Shown here: piece after piece, positions 17,363 to 25,490 of the stretch
Layout of the letters: each line of letters opens with the position of its first letter
Position numbering within the stretch: position 1 is the first letter of the stretch
The notes under the pieces: generated by a model
Told to the model about the DNA's origin: nothing
The model's database searches: none
Seen by the model: the letters and a program-made list of their open reading frames with translations, nothing else
Position numbers and translations under genes: made by a program
DNA from: Methanobacteriaceae archaeon
GTDB taxonomy: Archaea > Methanobacteriota > Methanobacteria > Methanobacteriales > Methanobacteriaceae
Assembly (NCBI GenBank): GCA_029219465.1
Contig: JAQXTL010000017.1
Location: 1-49,542, forward strand
Length of the DNA: 49,542 nt
Direction of reading: 5' to 3'

Positions 17363-17734
17363 CTATTCGCTGGACCAGAGTCCGTGTAAATTACAAAATG
17401 CGTATGCTACAGCAGCATCAGCTTTGTCAGCACCAATAGTGAAAGTTGCTTCAGCAACATCGCCAGGTTCGAAGCATTTTGCGTATAATTCGTTATCAAC
17501 ACTTACAGCAACAAATTGGATGTAGTGGTCGTCATCCATAGGGTGAGCAGCTTCTCCAACTTTTACAGTAATGTTGTCACCGTCGATTTCAACAACAGGT
17601 TTGTGTTTAGGTGCTTTTTCTCCTTCAGTGATTACAGGGATTTTAGTAAGATCTGGGCTGCAAACTTCACCTTCACCTTTAACAAACATTCCTAAGATAC
17701 TTCCACATTTTTCACATTTAATAAAATTTGCCAT
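17363..17734 (-). CDS. desulfoferrodoxin / superoxide reductase-like protein
   Basis: With the ATG at 17734 (GGAGATG eight bases before), the protein has 123 residues. The C-terminal domain keeps the superoxide reductase iron ligands: H44 (PKHKPVVE), H64 and H70 (HPMDDDHYI), and C114 with H117 (CNLHGLW). The usual Glu next to Lys-His, the sixth ligand in resting enzyme, is Pro42. The N-terminal rubredoxin-like centre is incomplete: C7, C10 and C25 are present, but the fourth cysteine is Ser26. It probably detoxifies superoxide in this strict anaerobe. It lies just downstream of nifS-nifU. Confidence 0.88.
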   Translation of the reverse strand: MANFIKCEKCGSILGMFVKGEGEVCSPDLTKIPVITEGEKAPKHKPVVEIDGDNITVKVGEAAHPMDDDHYIQFVAVSVDNELYAKCFEPGDVAEATFTIGADKADAAVAYAFCNLHGLWSSE

Positions 17735-17790
17735 ATTTAACATCTCCATTAAATTATATTAATTAAATATATTTCATATCCCAATATATA

Positions 17791-18162
17791 TTATTGTTGA
17801 TTTTCATAATAATTTTCAATAGCTGCTTTAAGACCGTCAGCTGCTAAATTTGAACAATGCATTTTAACTGGTGGAAGACCATCTAATTCTTCTGCAACAT
17901 CATTTCTTGAAATTTCTAATGCTTCTTCTAATGTTTTACCAACAGCAATTTCTGTAATCATACTACTGGTTGCAATTGCAGCTCCACATCCAAAGGTTTG
18001 GAAAGAAATGTCTTGGATGACATTATCTTCAACTTTAATGTAAATAGTCATTAAATCCCCACAGGTAGGGTTTCCAACTGTTCCAACACCGTTTGCATCT
18101 TCCATTTTTCTACTGTTTCTTGGATTTGCAAAATGGTCCATAACTTTTTCTGAATAATCCAT
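17791..18162 (-). CDS. nifU: NifU/IscU-type Fe-S scaffold
   Basis: A 123-residue scaffold on which Fe-S clusters are built from sulfur delivered by NifS. The three ligand cysteines are in GNPTCGD, TFGCGAA and MHCSNLA, with the conserved Asp following the first. The start MDYSEKVMDHFANPRNSRKM is typical; the ATG at 18162 is chosen because AAGAGGTG lies just upstream, inside the last codons of nifS. The pair is therefore translationally linked. It is an N-terminal-domain-only NifU, like IscU. Confidence 0.96.
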   Translation of the reverse strand: MDYSEKVMDHFANPRNSRKMEDANGVGTVGNPTCGDLMTIYIKVEDNVIQDISFQTFGCGAAIATSSMITEIAVGKTLEEALEISRNDVAEELDGLPPVKMHCSNLAADGLKAAIENYYENQQ

Positions 18163-18164
18163 AA

Positions 18165-19373
18165 TTAACACCTCTTACAACTGTCATTTCCTTTTTTACA
18201 CATTACACCATCATAATCAATTTCTTGGTTCCATAAAGGAGACATTTCTCTTAATCTTGCAACTGCATTTGCAAGTACATCTACAAAGTTATCAATATCA
18301 AATTTGTCACTTTCAGGGGAAAGTGAAATTCTAAGTGAACCGTGAACATCAACAGGATCTAATCCTAATGCAGTTAAAACTGGAGATGCTTCAAGGGAGT
18401 TTGAAGAACATGCTGAACCTGTTGAAGCCTGATAACCTTGTGCATCAAGTAATAAAATTAAGGATTCACCTTCAATAGCACTGAATCTGAAATTAACCAA
18501 GTTAGGTAATCTGTGTTCTTGATCACCATTAACGTAAGCTTTAGGAATAGTAGCTAATACTTTTTCTGCTAATTCATTTCTAATTGAAGCTAATTTTTCT
18601 TTATGTGCTTCAAGTTGAGTACTTGCTAATTCACATGCTTTTCCAAAACCAACGATTCCAGGAATGTTCTCAGTACCACCTCTGATTCCTCTTTCCTGAC
18701 CTCCACCATGGATTAAAGGTTCTACTCTGGTTCCTTTTCTTATGTATAATGCACCAACACCTTTAGGTCCGTTGATTTTGTGAGAAGATAATGCAAGTAA
18801 ATCTACGTTTAATTTTTCAACGTCAACTTCGATTTTACCAAAGGTTTGAACTGCATCAATGTGGAATTTAATTCCTTTTTCACGTGCAATTTTACCAATT
18901 TCCTCTACAGGTTGAATGGTTCCAATTTCATTGTTACCATGCATGATACTGATTAAAATGGTTTCGTCAGTAATTGCATCTTCTACATCTTCAACTTTAA
19001 TAATACCATTTTCATAAACTGGTAAGTAAGTAACTTCAAATCCGAATGATTCTAAAAACTTTAAAGTATTTTTAACAGCAGGATGTTCAATTTCAGTTGT
19101 GATTATATGTTTACCTTTTTTGAATAATTTAGATGCAATACCTTTAATTGCTAAATTATCAGATTCAGATCCTCCGCTTGTAAATATTATTTCTTCAGAT
19201 TTTGCATTAATAGAATCAGCCACTCTTTGACGAGCTAATTCTAATGCTTTTTTAGATTCACGACCAAGTTTATAAAGAGTGGAAGGATTACCATATTCTT
19301 GTATGAAAAATGGTTTCATTTCCTCAAAAACTTCTTGACTAACTTGTGTAGTTGCTGAATTATCCAAGTACAT
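18165..19373 (-). CDS. nifS: cysteine desulfurase NifS/IscS
   Basis: A 402-residue PLP enzyme that takes sulfur from cysteine for Fe-S clusters and thio-modifications. The start MYLDNSATTQVSQEVFEEM, the PLP lysine in LSSHKINGPKGVGALYIRKG and the active-site loop TGSACSS are intact. The C-terminus carries an extra tail with three cysteines, C-x7-C-x2-C (MCKKGNDSCKRC), beyond the usual end. AAGGTAG precedes the ATG. The promoter has a TATA box and one copy of the ATAAC-N4-GTTAT element. NifU follows directly. Confidence 0.96.
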   Translation of the reverse strand: MYLDNSATTQVSQEVFEEMKPFFIQEYGNPSTLYKLGRESKKALELARQRVADSINAKSEEIIFTSGGSESDNLAIKGIASKLFKKGKHIITTEIEHPAVKNTLKFLESFGFEVTYLPVYENGIIKVEDVEDAITDETILISIMHGNNEIGTIQPVEEIGKIAREKGIKFHIDAVQTFGKIEVDVEKLNVDLLALSSHKINGPKGVGALYIRKGTRVEPLIHGGGQERGIRGGTENIPGIVGFGKACELASTQLEAHKEKLASIRNELAEKVLATIPKAYVNGDQEHRLPNLVNFRFSAIEGESLILLLDAQGYQASTGSACSSNSLEASPVLTALGLDPVDVHGSLRISLSPESDKFDIDNFVDVLANAVARLREMSPLWNQEIDYDGVMCKKGNDSCKRC

Positions 19374-19494
19374 AATTTCTACCTTTTAAATTTTATTAAT
19401 TAACAAATATGCGTCCATTTCACATATACATACTCAGTTCGATAAATATGATAATAACAATGATTTTATTAAAATATATCATGTGTTATATTCC

Positions 19495-19511
19495 TATATA
19501 ACAATAGTTAT
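19495..19511 (-). promoter_or_regulatory. shared sulfur-gene palindrome at the nifS promoter
   Basis: The minus strand reads ATAACTATTGTTATATA, with ATAAC/GTTAT arms around four bases, identical over 17 bases to two copies upstream of cysK. A TATA-like CATTTATATATTA ends about ten bases upstream, so the element sits between TATA box and start site, a repressor-like position. About 120 bases of AT-rich leader follow before nifS. Confidence 0.7.
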
Positions 19512-19567
19512 TATTAATATATAAATGTTTTGTAAAAGAAAAATTTTAAAAAAAAAATCAATGAAAA

Positions 19568-19586
19568 AGAGAAAGAAAAATTCTCT
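19568..19586 (-). terminator. probable cysS terminator
   Basis: AGAGAA and TTCTCT arms around seven bases lie just after the cysS stop and are followed on the minus strand by CTTTTTCATTGATTTTTTTTT. The short stem makes this a moderate call. Confidence 0.5.
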
Positions 19587-20932
19587 TAATCGTTAATATC
19601 ATAACCTAATGCTTGTAGGTTATCTCTAATTTTATCAGATAAATCGTATTGTTTGTTAGCTCTTAAATCTGCTCTAACTTCAGAGACTAAATTAAGTAAA
19701 TCATCAGAACCCGCATTTACTTGTTCACTAACAAAACTTACACCGAAAATATGAGCCACATCATCCAAGAATAATTTAATAGCTATTTTATCTTCATCTG
19801 AAAAATCGGACAAATCATTTTTAGTATCATTAATTAATCCAAAAATAGCTGCAATAGCTTTTGGAGTGTTAAAGTCATCATCCATACTATTAAAGAACTC
19901 TTCTTTGTGAGGTGCTAAAACATCACACTCATATTTTTCATCACCAACTTCAACATCTAAAAGCTCATAGTATTTTCTAATTCTGTCTAAGCTTTTTTCA
20001 GACTGGTGAAGTGAGTCTTTAGAAAAGTCAATAGGACTTCTGTAATGAGTTGAAAGTACAAAGAATCTGAAAGTATCAGGTTCATAATCTTCAAGCAATT
20101 CACGGATAGTAATGAAATTGTTTAAAGATTTTGACATTTTTTCTCCGTTAACATTTAAAAATCCGGTGTGTAACCAGAATTTAACCATAGGAGCTTTTCC
20201 TGAAACAGCTTCCATTTGAGTAATCTCTGCTTCATGGTGAGGGAAAATTAAATCTAAACCTCCACCGTGAACATCATACTGAGGTCCAAAGTAATATTCA
20301 GTAATTGCAGTATCTTCAATATGCCATCCAGGTCTTCCGTCACCCCATGGAGATGACCAGGTTGGTTCATCTACACCGATACGTTTTTTCCAGAGCGCAA
20401 AGTCCTGTGGATTTTTCTTGGTGGTTTCTGCAATATCTCTGTGTGATTCTAATTCATCAACATTTCTGTTGGATAATTTACCAAATTCTGGGAATTTATC
20501 AATTTCAAAGTAAACTCCATCTTCGGTTTCATAAGCAAAACCTTTATCGATTAATCTTTGAATTTGGTCTAATATTTCATCAACATGATCAGTTGCTCTT
20601 GCAAATAAATTAACACCAGTGACATTTAATTTATGCATGTCTTCAATGTATCTTTTTTCAAACTTACGAGCTAACTCTTGAGCAGGAATTCCGTTTTCTT
20701 TTGATCTATTAATGATTTTATCATCAATATCAGTAATATTTTGGATGTAAAATACAGCATACCCACTATATTCCAAATATCTTTTAATTGTATCAAAAGA
20801 AATGTATGTTCTTCCATGTCCAATATGAGCATCATCATAAACAGTAGGACCACATACAAATAAGTTAACCCTATTTTTATTAATAGTTACAAAATCCTCT
20901 TTACTACGAGTTAATGTTGAATAGACGTCCAT
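19586..20932 (-). CDS. cysS: cysteinyl-tRNA synthetase
   Basis: A 448-residue class I synthetase with HIGH-type motif HIGH in YDDAHIGHGRTYISFD, first zinc ligand in VCGPTVYD, WHIEDTAI with FPHHEAEITQ, and KMSKS (EKMSKSLNNF). It charges tRNA-Cys directly, so this organism need not rely only on the SepRS/SepCysS indirect route of other methanogens. A tRNA-Cys gene lies 33 bases upstream on the same strand, suggesting a joint transcript of the synthetase and its own substrate. Confidence 0.97.
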   Translation of the reverse strand: MDVYSTLTRSKEDFVTINKNRVNLFVCGPTVYDDAHIGHGRTYISFDTIKRYLEYSGYAVFYIQNITDIDDKIINRSKENGIPAQELARKFEKRYIEDMHKLNVTGVNLFARATDHVDEILDQIQRLIDKGFAYETEDGVYFEIDKFPEFGKLSNRNVDELESHRDIAETTKKNPQDFALWKKRIGVDEPTWSSPWGDGRPGWHIEDTAITEYYFGPQYDVHGGGLDLIFPHHEAEITQMEAVSGKAPMVKFWLHTGFLNVNGEKMSKSLNNFITIRELLEDYEPDTFRFFVLSTHYRSPIDFSKDSLHQSEKSLDRIRKYYELLDVEVGDEKYECDVLAPHKEEFFNSMDDDFNTPKAIAAIFGLINDTKNDLSDFSDEDKIAIKLFLDDVAHIFGVSFVSEQVNAGSDDLLNLVSEVRADLRANKQYDLSDKIRDNLQALGYDIND

Positions 20933-20965
20933 AAAAATAACCTCAAAAAAATAGTATTTAAAAAA

Positions 20966-21036
20966 GGCAAGTGAGGGATTTGAACCCCCGTATTATGGTC
21001 TGCAGCCACACACCTAAGCCACTCGGTAAACTTGCC
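20966..21036 (-). tRNA. tRNA-Cys (GCA)
   Basis: The minus strand folds as a tRNA: acceptor GGCAAGT pairs perfectly with ACTTGCC. The anticodon stem TGTGG/CCATA closes the loop CTGCAGA with anticodon GCA, and the T arm has loop TTCAAAT. It is 71 bases, without an encoded CCA and without an intron. It lies between the regulator gene and cysS, on their strand. Confidence 0.95.
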
Positions 21037-21046
21037 ATTAAAATTA

Positions 21047-21101
21047 AAGGATAATAAAGTATTAGTCATTTACACTATAAATACTTTACTATTTTATCCT
21101 T
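21047..21101 (-). repeat. long interrupted inverted repeat between regulator and tRNA-Cys
   Basis: AAGGATAA-TAAAGTATT (21047-21063) pairs with AATACTTTA (21080-21088) and TTATCCTT (21094-21101); only a five-base bulge interrupts 17 base pairs. It fills nearly all the space between the regulator stop and tRNA-Cys. On the minus strand it would be a hairpin followed by a weak T-rich stretch, so it may be a terminator, a processing site or an operator for the tRNA promoter, whose TATA-like GTATTTATAG lies inside it. Confidence 0.6.
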
Positions 21102-21108
21102 GATTTTC

Positions 21109-21483
21109 CTAATTTACTTTAGAACCTAAACAAGATTGACAATCTTCACCAAGGTGAGATTTATCAATGTTAAGTTGTTCTAGTACATCATCTACTTCAA
21201 CATTGTTGCATATTTTACAGGTTGTTGAAATTAAATCTGCCTTAGTTGCTTCGCCTTCAGATAACTTGCGAGCAAATTCATGAATCATACCTCTAACCCT
21301 TTCATCAAGTTTGATTCCACTACCTCTTTTATCAGTAATATATTGGGATACAGCAGGTTGAGTAATATCCATAAGTTCAGAAACATCTTTTTGTTTCATC
21401 CCCAAATTTAACAATTCTTTTGCTAATTCAGATCTAATAGCAGGTATTACATACCAAACAACAATTTCACAAGGCGGTTTCAT
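21109..21483 (-). CDS. HTH transcriptional regulator with C-terminal cysteine pairs (COG2522-like)
   Basis: A 124-residue regulator from the ATG at 21483. An HTH (about 25-55, MKQKDVSELMDITQPAVSQY) is followed by a C-terminal region with C89-x2-C92 and C115-x2-C118 (CKIC and CQSC), plus C5 near the start. Such cysteines could bind zinc or a Fe-S cluster. The gene overlaps or abuts the cysE stop, so the two are one operon. A regulator in a cysteine operon with potential Fe-S ligands is a good candidate to read sulfur or cluster status and bind the ATAAC-N4-GTTAT elements; that is inference. Confidence 0.85.
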   Translation of the reverse strand: MKPPCEIVVWYVIPAIRSELAKELLNLGMKQKDVSELMDITQPAVSQYITDKRGSGIKLDERVRGMIHEFARKLSEGEATKADLISTTCKICNNVEVDDVLEQLNIDKSHLGEDCQSCLGSKVN

Positions 21484-21488
21484 AAAAA

Positions 21489-22199
21489 TCACTTTTCATT
21501 TTCTAATAACTCATCCAATGAGCCATATTCAGAATTGATATCGTCTAAATCAATACCGTTTTTTTCGTATAAAATTTTAATATATTTATCATTTTCTTGG
21601 AGATGCTTATTAATAGTTTTAATTGCATCTGCAACAGGGTCTGGAAGTTTATTGTGATCTAAATCAACCTTCTTATGAGGTACTCCTCTACGTCTTACAA
21701 TACGACCCGGAACTCCAACACAAGTACATTCTGCAGGAACATCTTTTAAAACAACAGCACCAGTACCAATTTTGGAATACTCACCAATAGTAATATTACC
21801 CATTACTTTAGCACCAGCACCAATAATAACTCCTTTTTCAATAGTAGGGTGTCTTTTGGTTTTTTCAGTTGTGGTTCCTCCAAGAACTACACCTTGGTAA
21901 ATCAAAACATCATCACCAACAATTGCAGTTTCACCTACAACAACACCCATACCATGATCAATGAAAACACGTTTACCAAATGTCGCACCAGGGTGAATTT
22001 CAATACCGGTCAAAAACCTGGATATGTTAGAAACAATACGTGCTAAAAGCTTGAATGAATGATTCCAAAGCCAGTGCCCAAGTTTATGAAACAATAAGGC
22101 ATAAAAACCCGGATAACATAAAAATATTTCTAATGTTGATCTTACTGCCGGATCCTTTTCCTTAATAGCCCTAATTTCTTCCCTTAAATTATCAAACAT
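21489..22199 (-). CDS. cysE: serine O-acetyltransferase CysE
   Basis: A 236-residue left-handed beta-helix acetyltransferase making O-acetylserine from serine and acetyl-CoA. The hexapeptide region includes [19 protein letters not shown] and [20 protein letters not shown], with the catalytic His in DHGMG and the lysine-containing loop [14 protein letters not shown]. Length matches short bacterial SATs. Its partner cysK lies just upstream. This bacterial-type pair is uncommon in methanogens outside some lineages, suggesting acquisition from bacteria. The HTH regulator is coupled downstream. Confidence 0.96.
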   Translation of the reverse strand: MFDNLREEIRAIKEKDPAVRSTLEIFLCYPGFYALLFHKLGHWLWNHSFKLLARIVSNISRFLTGIEIHPGATFGKRVFIDHGMGVVVGETAIVGDDVLIYQGVVLGGTTTEKTKRHPTIEKGVIIGAGAKVMGNITIGEYSKIGTGAVVLKDVPAECTCVGVPGRIVRRRGVPHKKVDLDHNKLPDPVADAIKTINKHLQENDKYIKILYEKNGIDLDDINSEYGSLDELLENEK

Positions 22200-22223
22200 T
22201 GGTAAACCTCAATATATATTACA

Positions 22224-22256
22224 ATGTTATTACATTTAATAACATGTGATATATAA
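22224..22256 (-). promoter_or_regulatory. palindrome and degenerate sulfur element at the cysE promoter
   Basis: Within the 64-base cysK-cysE gap, ATGTTATT-ACATTT-AATAACAT (22224-22245) is a perfect 8-bp-arm inverted repeat. Overlapping it, ATAACATGTGATATATAA (22239-22256) matches the cysK/nifS element ATAACTATTGTTATATAA at 14 of 18 positions. The TATA box on the minus strand (TTATATATCAC) is inside this stretch, so a bound protein would block initiation. Confidence 0.6.
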
Positions 22257-22263
22257 AGATTAT

Positions 22264-23211
22264 CTATTCGAATAATTCTTCAATAGAAAGATATCTCTCA
22301 CCATTATCTGGTAAGATAGCAATTATTCTTTTACCTTTATTTTCTTCTCTTTTAGCTAATTGTAAAGCAGCCCAAGTAGCAGCTCCGGAAGAAATTCCTG
22401 GGAAAATACCTTCATTTTGAGCAAGAGCAACTAAGGTTTTACGAGCTTCTACAGTAGGTACTGGAATAATTTCATCGATTACATCAGAGTCAAAAATTGA
22501 TGGAACAAAACCTGCACCAATACCTTGGATTCCGTGTGGTCCTTTAACACCTTTTCCTAAAGTTTGGGATTCTTCAGGTTCTACTGCAACGATTTTTACA
22601 TCAGGAAGAACTTCTTTTAATGCTTTACCAATACCAGTGACTGTTCCACCAGTACCGACACCAGCAACAACATAGTCAACATTTCCATCAGTATCTCTTA
22701 AGATTTCCTGACCAGTTGTTTTGTAATGGATTCTAACATTTGCTTCATTATCAAATTGTCCTAAAATAATTGAATCTGGTGTTTGTTCATTTAATTCCTT
22801 AGCTTTTGCAATAGCTCCACCCATCCCTTCACTACCAGGAGTTAATACAATTTCTGCACCAAAAATGGACAATAATTTTCTTCTTTCAACAGACATGGTT
22901 TCAGGCATAGTTAAAATTAACTTGTAACCTTTAGCAGCTGCTGCAAAACCAAGACCAATACCAGTATTTCCACTGGTTGGTTCAATAATTGTTGAGCCTT
23001 CTTTGAGTAATCCTTTTTCTTCAGCATCTTCAATCATTGCAACAGCAATACGGTCTTTAACACTTCCAGTTGGGTTGAATGACTCTACTTTTACATCCAC
23101 TTCTGCTTCTAAGTCTTTAGTTAAATTGTTTAATCTTACAATAGGAGTGTTTCCAATAGCATTAACGATACTATCCAAAACGCCTCTTTTTAATTCTGGA
23201 ATATCTACCAT
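22264..23211 (-). CDS. cysK: cysteine synthase (O-acetylserine sulfhydrylase) CysK
   Basis: A 315-residue PLP enzyme that makes cysteine from O-acetylserine and sulfide. The PLP lysine is in FNPTGSVKDRIA, the substrate loop in EPTSGNTGIGLGFAA, and the phosphate-binding GTGGTVTGIGKAL. EGIFPGISSGAA near the C-terminus is also typical. The C-terminal tail ends IEELFE. AGGTGAT precedes the ATG. Its promoter carries two identical copies of the shared sulfur palindrome. Together with CysE this gives a complete serine-to-cysteine route. Confidence 0.97.
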   Translation of the reverse strand: MVDIPELKRGVLDSIVNAIGNTPIVRLNNLTKDLEAEVDVKVESFNPTGSVKDRIAVAMIEDAEEKGLLKEGSTIIEPTSGNTGIGLGFAAAAKGYKLILTMPETMSVERRKLLSIFGAEIVLTPGSEGMGGAIAKAKELNEQTPDSIILGQFDNEANVRIHYKTTGQEILRDTDGNVDYVVAGVGTGGTVTGIGKALKEVLPDVKIVAVEPEESQTLGKGVKGPHGIQGIGAGFVPSIFDSDVIDEIIPVPTVEARKTLVALAQNEGIFPGISSGAATWAALQLAKREENKGKRIIAILPDNGERYLSIEELFE

Positions 23212-23246
23212 TTTATCACCTAATAATTTTTATAAATATGAATTTA

Positions 23247-23267
23247 ATATAACTATTGTTATATAAT
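23247..23267 (-). promoter_or_regulatory. sulfur-gene palindrome, cysK-proximal copy
   Basis: Contains ATAACTATTGTTATATAA, palindromic as ATAAC-N4-GTTAT, and is identical over 21 bases to the copy 51 bp further upstream. It lies about 35 bases before the cysK ATG, in the leader or over the start. Confidence 0.75.
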
Positions 23268-23297
23268 ATTTATATCAAACTTGATTTAATAAATTTG

Positions 23298-23318
23298 ATA
23301 TAACTATTGTTATATAAT
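23298..23318 (-). promoter_or_regulatory. sulfur-gene palindrome, cysK-distal copy
   Basis: Second identical 21-base copy. A further partial GTTATATAATAT (23322-23333) and a TATA-like CATTTATATTATA on the minus strand lie just upstream, so the element probably covers the transcription start. The two copies, 51 bp (about five helical turns) apart, could allow cooperative or looped binding. Confidence 0.75.
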
Positions 23319-23360
23319 GTTGTTATATAATATAAATGTTTTGGTTAAAAATAAAAAAAA

Positions 23361-23990
23361 TTAGATATTTTCATTAAAATAATCACAAATATCAGTGCAC
23401 GGACAGACTTCACATTGCGGAGAAATCGGTTTACAGATGTTTTGACCAAACTGAACCATCAAATCATTTAATTTAATCCACAAATCCTTCGGAGCTATTT
23501 TAGAAAGCTCAACTTCAGTATCTTCAGGATCTTTTGTATTGACTAGTCCCAATCTATTTGAAATTCTATGAACATGAGTATCAACAGGTATTGCAGGAAG
23601 TTCAAAAGCAAAAACCATTACGCAATTTGCAGTTTTTCTACCAACTCCTGGAAGTTTTAGCATTTCTTCAACAGTATTTGGAACTTCTCCACCATACTGA
23701 TCAATTAAAATCTGTGAAACTTCCTGGATTCTTGCTGCTTTAACATTATAAAATCCTGCAGGCCTGATTAATTCTTTTACATCATCAATAGGTGCTTCTG
23801 CAACCTCATAGATATCTTTATATTTTTCAAATAAATTATCAGTAGCCTGATCAGTATTCTCATCACGAGTTCTTTGAGATAAAATAGTTCTAATTAGTAC
23901 CCTGTATGGATCATGGTCATGAAATACTCTCATATCAAAAGTATCATCCAGATATTCAACCAATTTAATTACACGTTCCTCTTTATCCAT
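23361..23990 (-). CDS. nth: endonuclease III (DNA glycosylase/AP lyase)
   Basis: A 209-residue HhH-GPD glycosylase that removes oxidised pyrimidines. The helix-hairpin-helix [15 protein letters not shown] with catalytic lysine, the catalytic aspartate in [15 protein letters not shown], and the C-terminal [4Fe-4S] loop C-x6-C-x2-C-x4-C-like ([20 protein letters not shown]) are all readable. The ATG overlaps the aroA stop by one base (TAATG), so they are coupled despite unrelated roles. Confidence 0.95.
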   Translation of the reverse strand: MDKEERVIKLVEYLDDTFDMRVFHDHDPYRVLIRTILSQRTRDENTDQATDNLFEKYKDIYEVAEAPIDDVKELIRPAGFYNVKAARIQEVSQILIDQYGGEVPNTVEEMLKLPGVGRKTANCVMVFAFELPAIPVDTHVHRISNRLGLVNTKDPEDTEVELSKIAPKDLWIKLNDLMVQFGQNICKPISPQCEVCPCTDICDYFNENI

Positions 23991-25306
23991 TATACCAACT
24001 CTAATTCAAAACCAAGCTCTGCCATTGTTTCAATGAAATTCGGAAATGATACATCAAAGACTTCACCGTTTGTAATCTCAATATCATGTTTAAGACCAAC
24101 TAGGGAAAATGCCATTGCAAGTCTGTGATCTCCGTGAGAGTCAACAACTCCAGAAGAGATTCCTCCGGTAATGCTCATTCCATCTTCATGTTCTACAAGT
24201 TTACATCCAAGTTTTTCCAATTCTCTGCAAGTAGTATCAATTCTATCAGTTTCTTTTACTCTTGCATGAGCAACACCAGTAATATTTGTAGTTCCTTCAG
24301 CCATTGCAGCTAAAACAGCAACAGTAATCAATAAATCAGGTGCATTAGAAAGGTTAACATCAATAGCATTTAGGTTTCCGTCAGATGAAATTTCAACATA
24401 ATCTTCACCACGAACGATAGTTGCACCCATTTGCTGAAGAATATCCAAAATGAATTTATCTCCCTGTTTTGATGTTCTAAATAAGTTTTTAATTCTAGCT
24501 TTACCACCATTAATAGCTATTAATGCAAGTAAATAAGATGCAGATGAATAATCACCTTCAACAGTATAATCACATGCAACATATTCCTGTTTAGGCATTT
24601 TAAACTCATCTATTCTGCAACTTTGATGTTCCTGATTACATGAATCATGTTTTAAATAATATGATTTAATTGATTTAAAACCGAATTTTCTCATAATATC
24701 CCATGTCATGTACACATAAGGTTTTGATTTAAATTCCGGTAAAACATATAAAGTAACACCACAATCAGACAAAGGAGCAGATATTAAAATTGATGAAATA
24801 AACTGTGAGCTAACATTACCCATAATATTAGTTTCACCACCAAGATAACCTGGCTTAATCAATATTGGTGCTTTTTCATTATCATTTAATGATTCTGTTT
24901 CTATTCCTAAGGGTTTTAAAGCATCCATCAAAAGACCCATCGGTCTTGTTTGAAGAGATTCATCTCCAGTTAAAATAACTTCATTGTCACTTAGTGCAGA
25001 AATAGAAGTCATTAATCTAAGTGTAGTTCCTGAATTTGCAAGATCAATTGGCTCATCACTGGAATTGTGAAGATTACCATTAGTACCTACAACTTCCAAA
25101 TAATCTTCTGTTCTATTAATTTTAGCACCTAATGCTTCACATACTCTAATAGATGCTAATGTATCCTCAGAGTATAACATATCATAAAGTTTTGAAGTAC
25201 CCTTAGCTAATGAAGCAAGGATAACTGCTCTGTGAGAATAACTTTTAGAAGGTGGTGCTTTAACTTCACCACCAATATTTGAAATATTTTTTACCTTAAG
25301 AATCAT
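23990..25306 (-). CDS. aroA: 3-phosphoshikimate 1-carboxyvinyltransferase (EPSP synthase) AroA
   Basis: A 438-residue EPSP synthase of the shikimate pathway, joining shikimate 3-phosphate and PEP. Marks: [18 protein letters not shown] near the N-terminus, [47 protein letters not shown] and [18 protein letters not shown] short insertion with [11 protein letters not shown] (about 217-227) is cysteine/histidine rich. A palindrome lies over its likely start site. endonuclease III follows directly. Confidence 0.96.
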   Translation of the reverse strand: MILKVKNISNIGGEVKAPPSKSYSHRAVILASLAKGTSKLYDMLYSEDTLASIRVCEALGAKINRTEDYLEVVGTNGNLHNSSDEPIDLANSGTTLRLMTSISALSDNEVILTGDESLQTRPMGLLMDALKPLGIETESLNDNEKAPILIKPGYLGGETNIMGNVSSQFISSILISAPLSDCGVTLYVLPEFKSKPYVYMTWDIMRKFGFKSIKSYYLKHDSCNQEHQSCRIDEFKMPKQEYVACDYTVEGDYSSASYLLALIAINGGKARIKNLFRTSKQGDKFILDILQQMGATIVRGEDYVEISSDGNLNAIDVNLSNAPDLLITVAVLAAMAEGTTNITGVAHARVKETDRIDTTCRELEKLGCKLVEHEDGMSITGGISSGVVDSHGDHRLAMAFSLVGLKHDIEITNGEVFDVSFPNFIETMAELGFELELV

Positions 25307-25357
25307 TGATAATATTTTTAAATTAAATTTATTAAATAGTTACCTATACTAAAAGAA

Positions 25358-25374
25358 TTACGAACAATTCGTAA
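25358..25374 (-). promoter_or_regulatory. TTACGAA-CAA-TTCGTAA palindrome at the aroA promoter
   Basis: Perfect 7-bp arms around three bases in the 184-base region between divergent aroA and the histidine kinase. On the minus strand a TATA-like ATTATATTATATAAATC ends about 20 bases upstream, placing this element at the aroA start. GC-containing arms are unusual in such AT-rich spacer, arguing for a real operator. The protein that binds it is unknown. Confidence 0.6.
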
Positions 25375-25490
25375 CCTGACAAATGTCTTAGTTGATTTAT
25401 ATAATATAATAACAAAAATATTAATAAGAAGTATATAATATATCGCTACCACAATTGTAGGGGTATCATTCAAATTTAAGAGATGATTAG

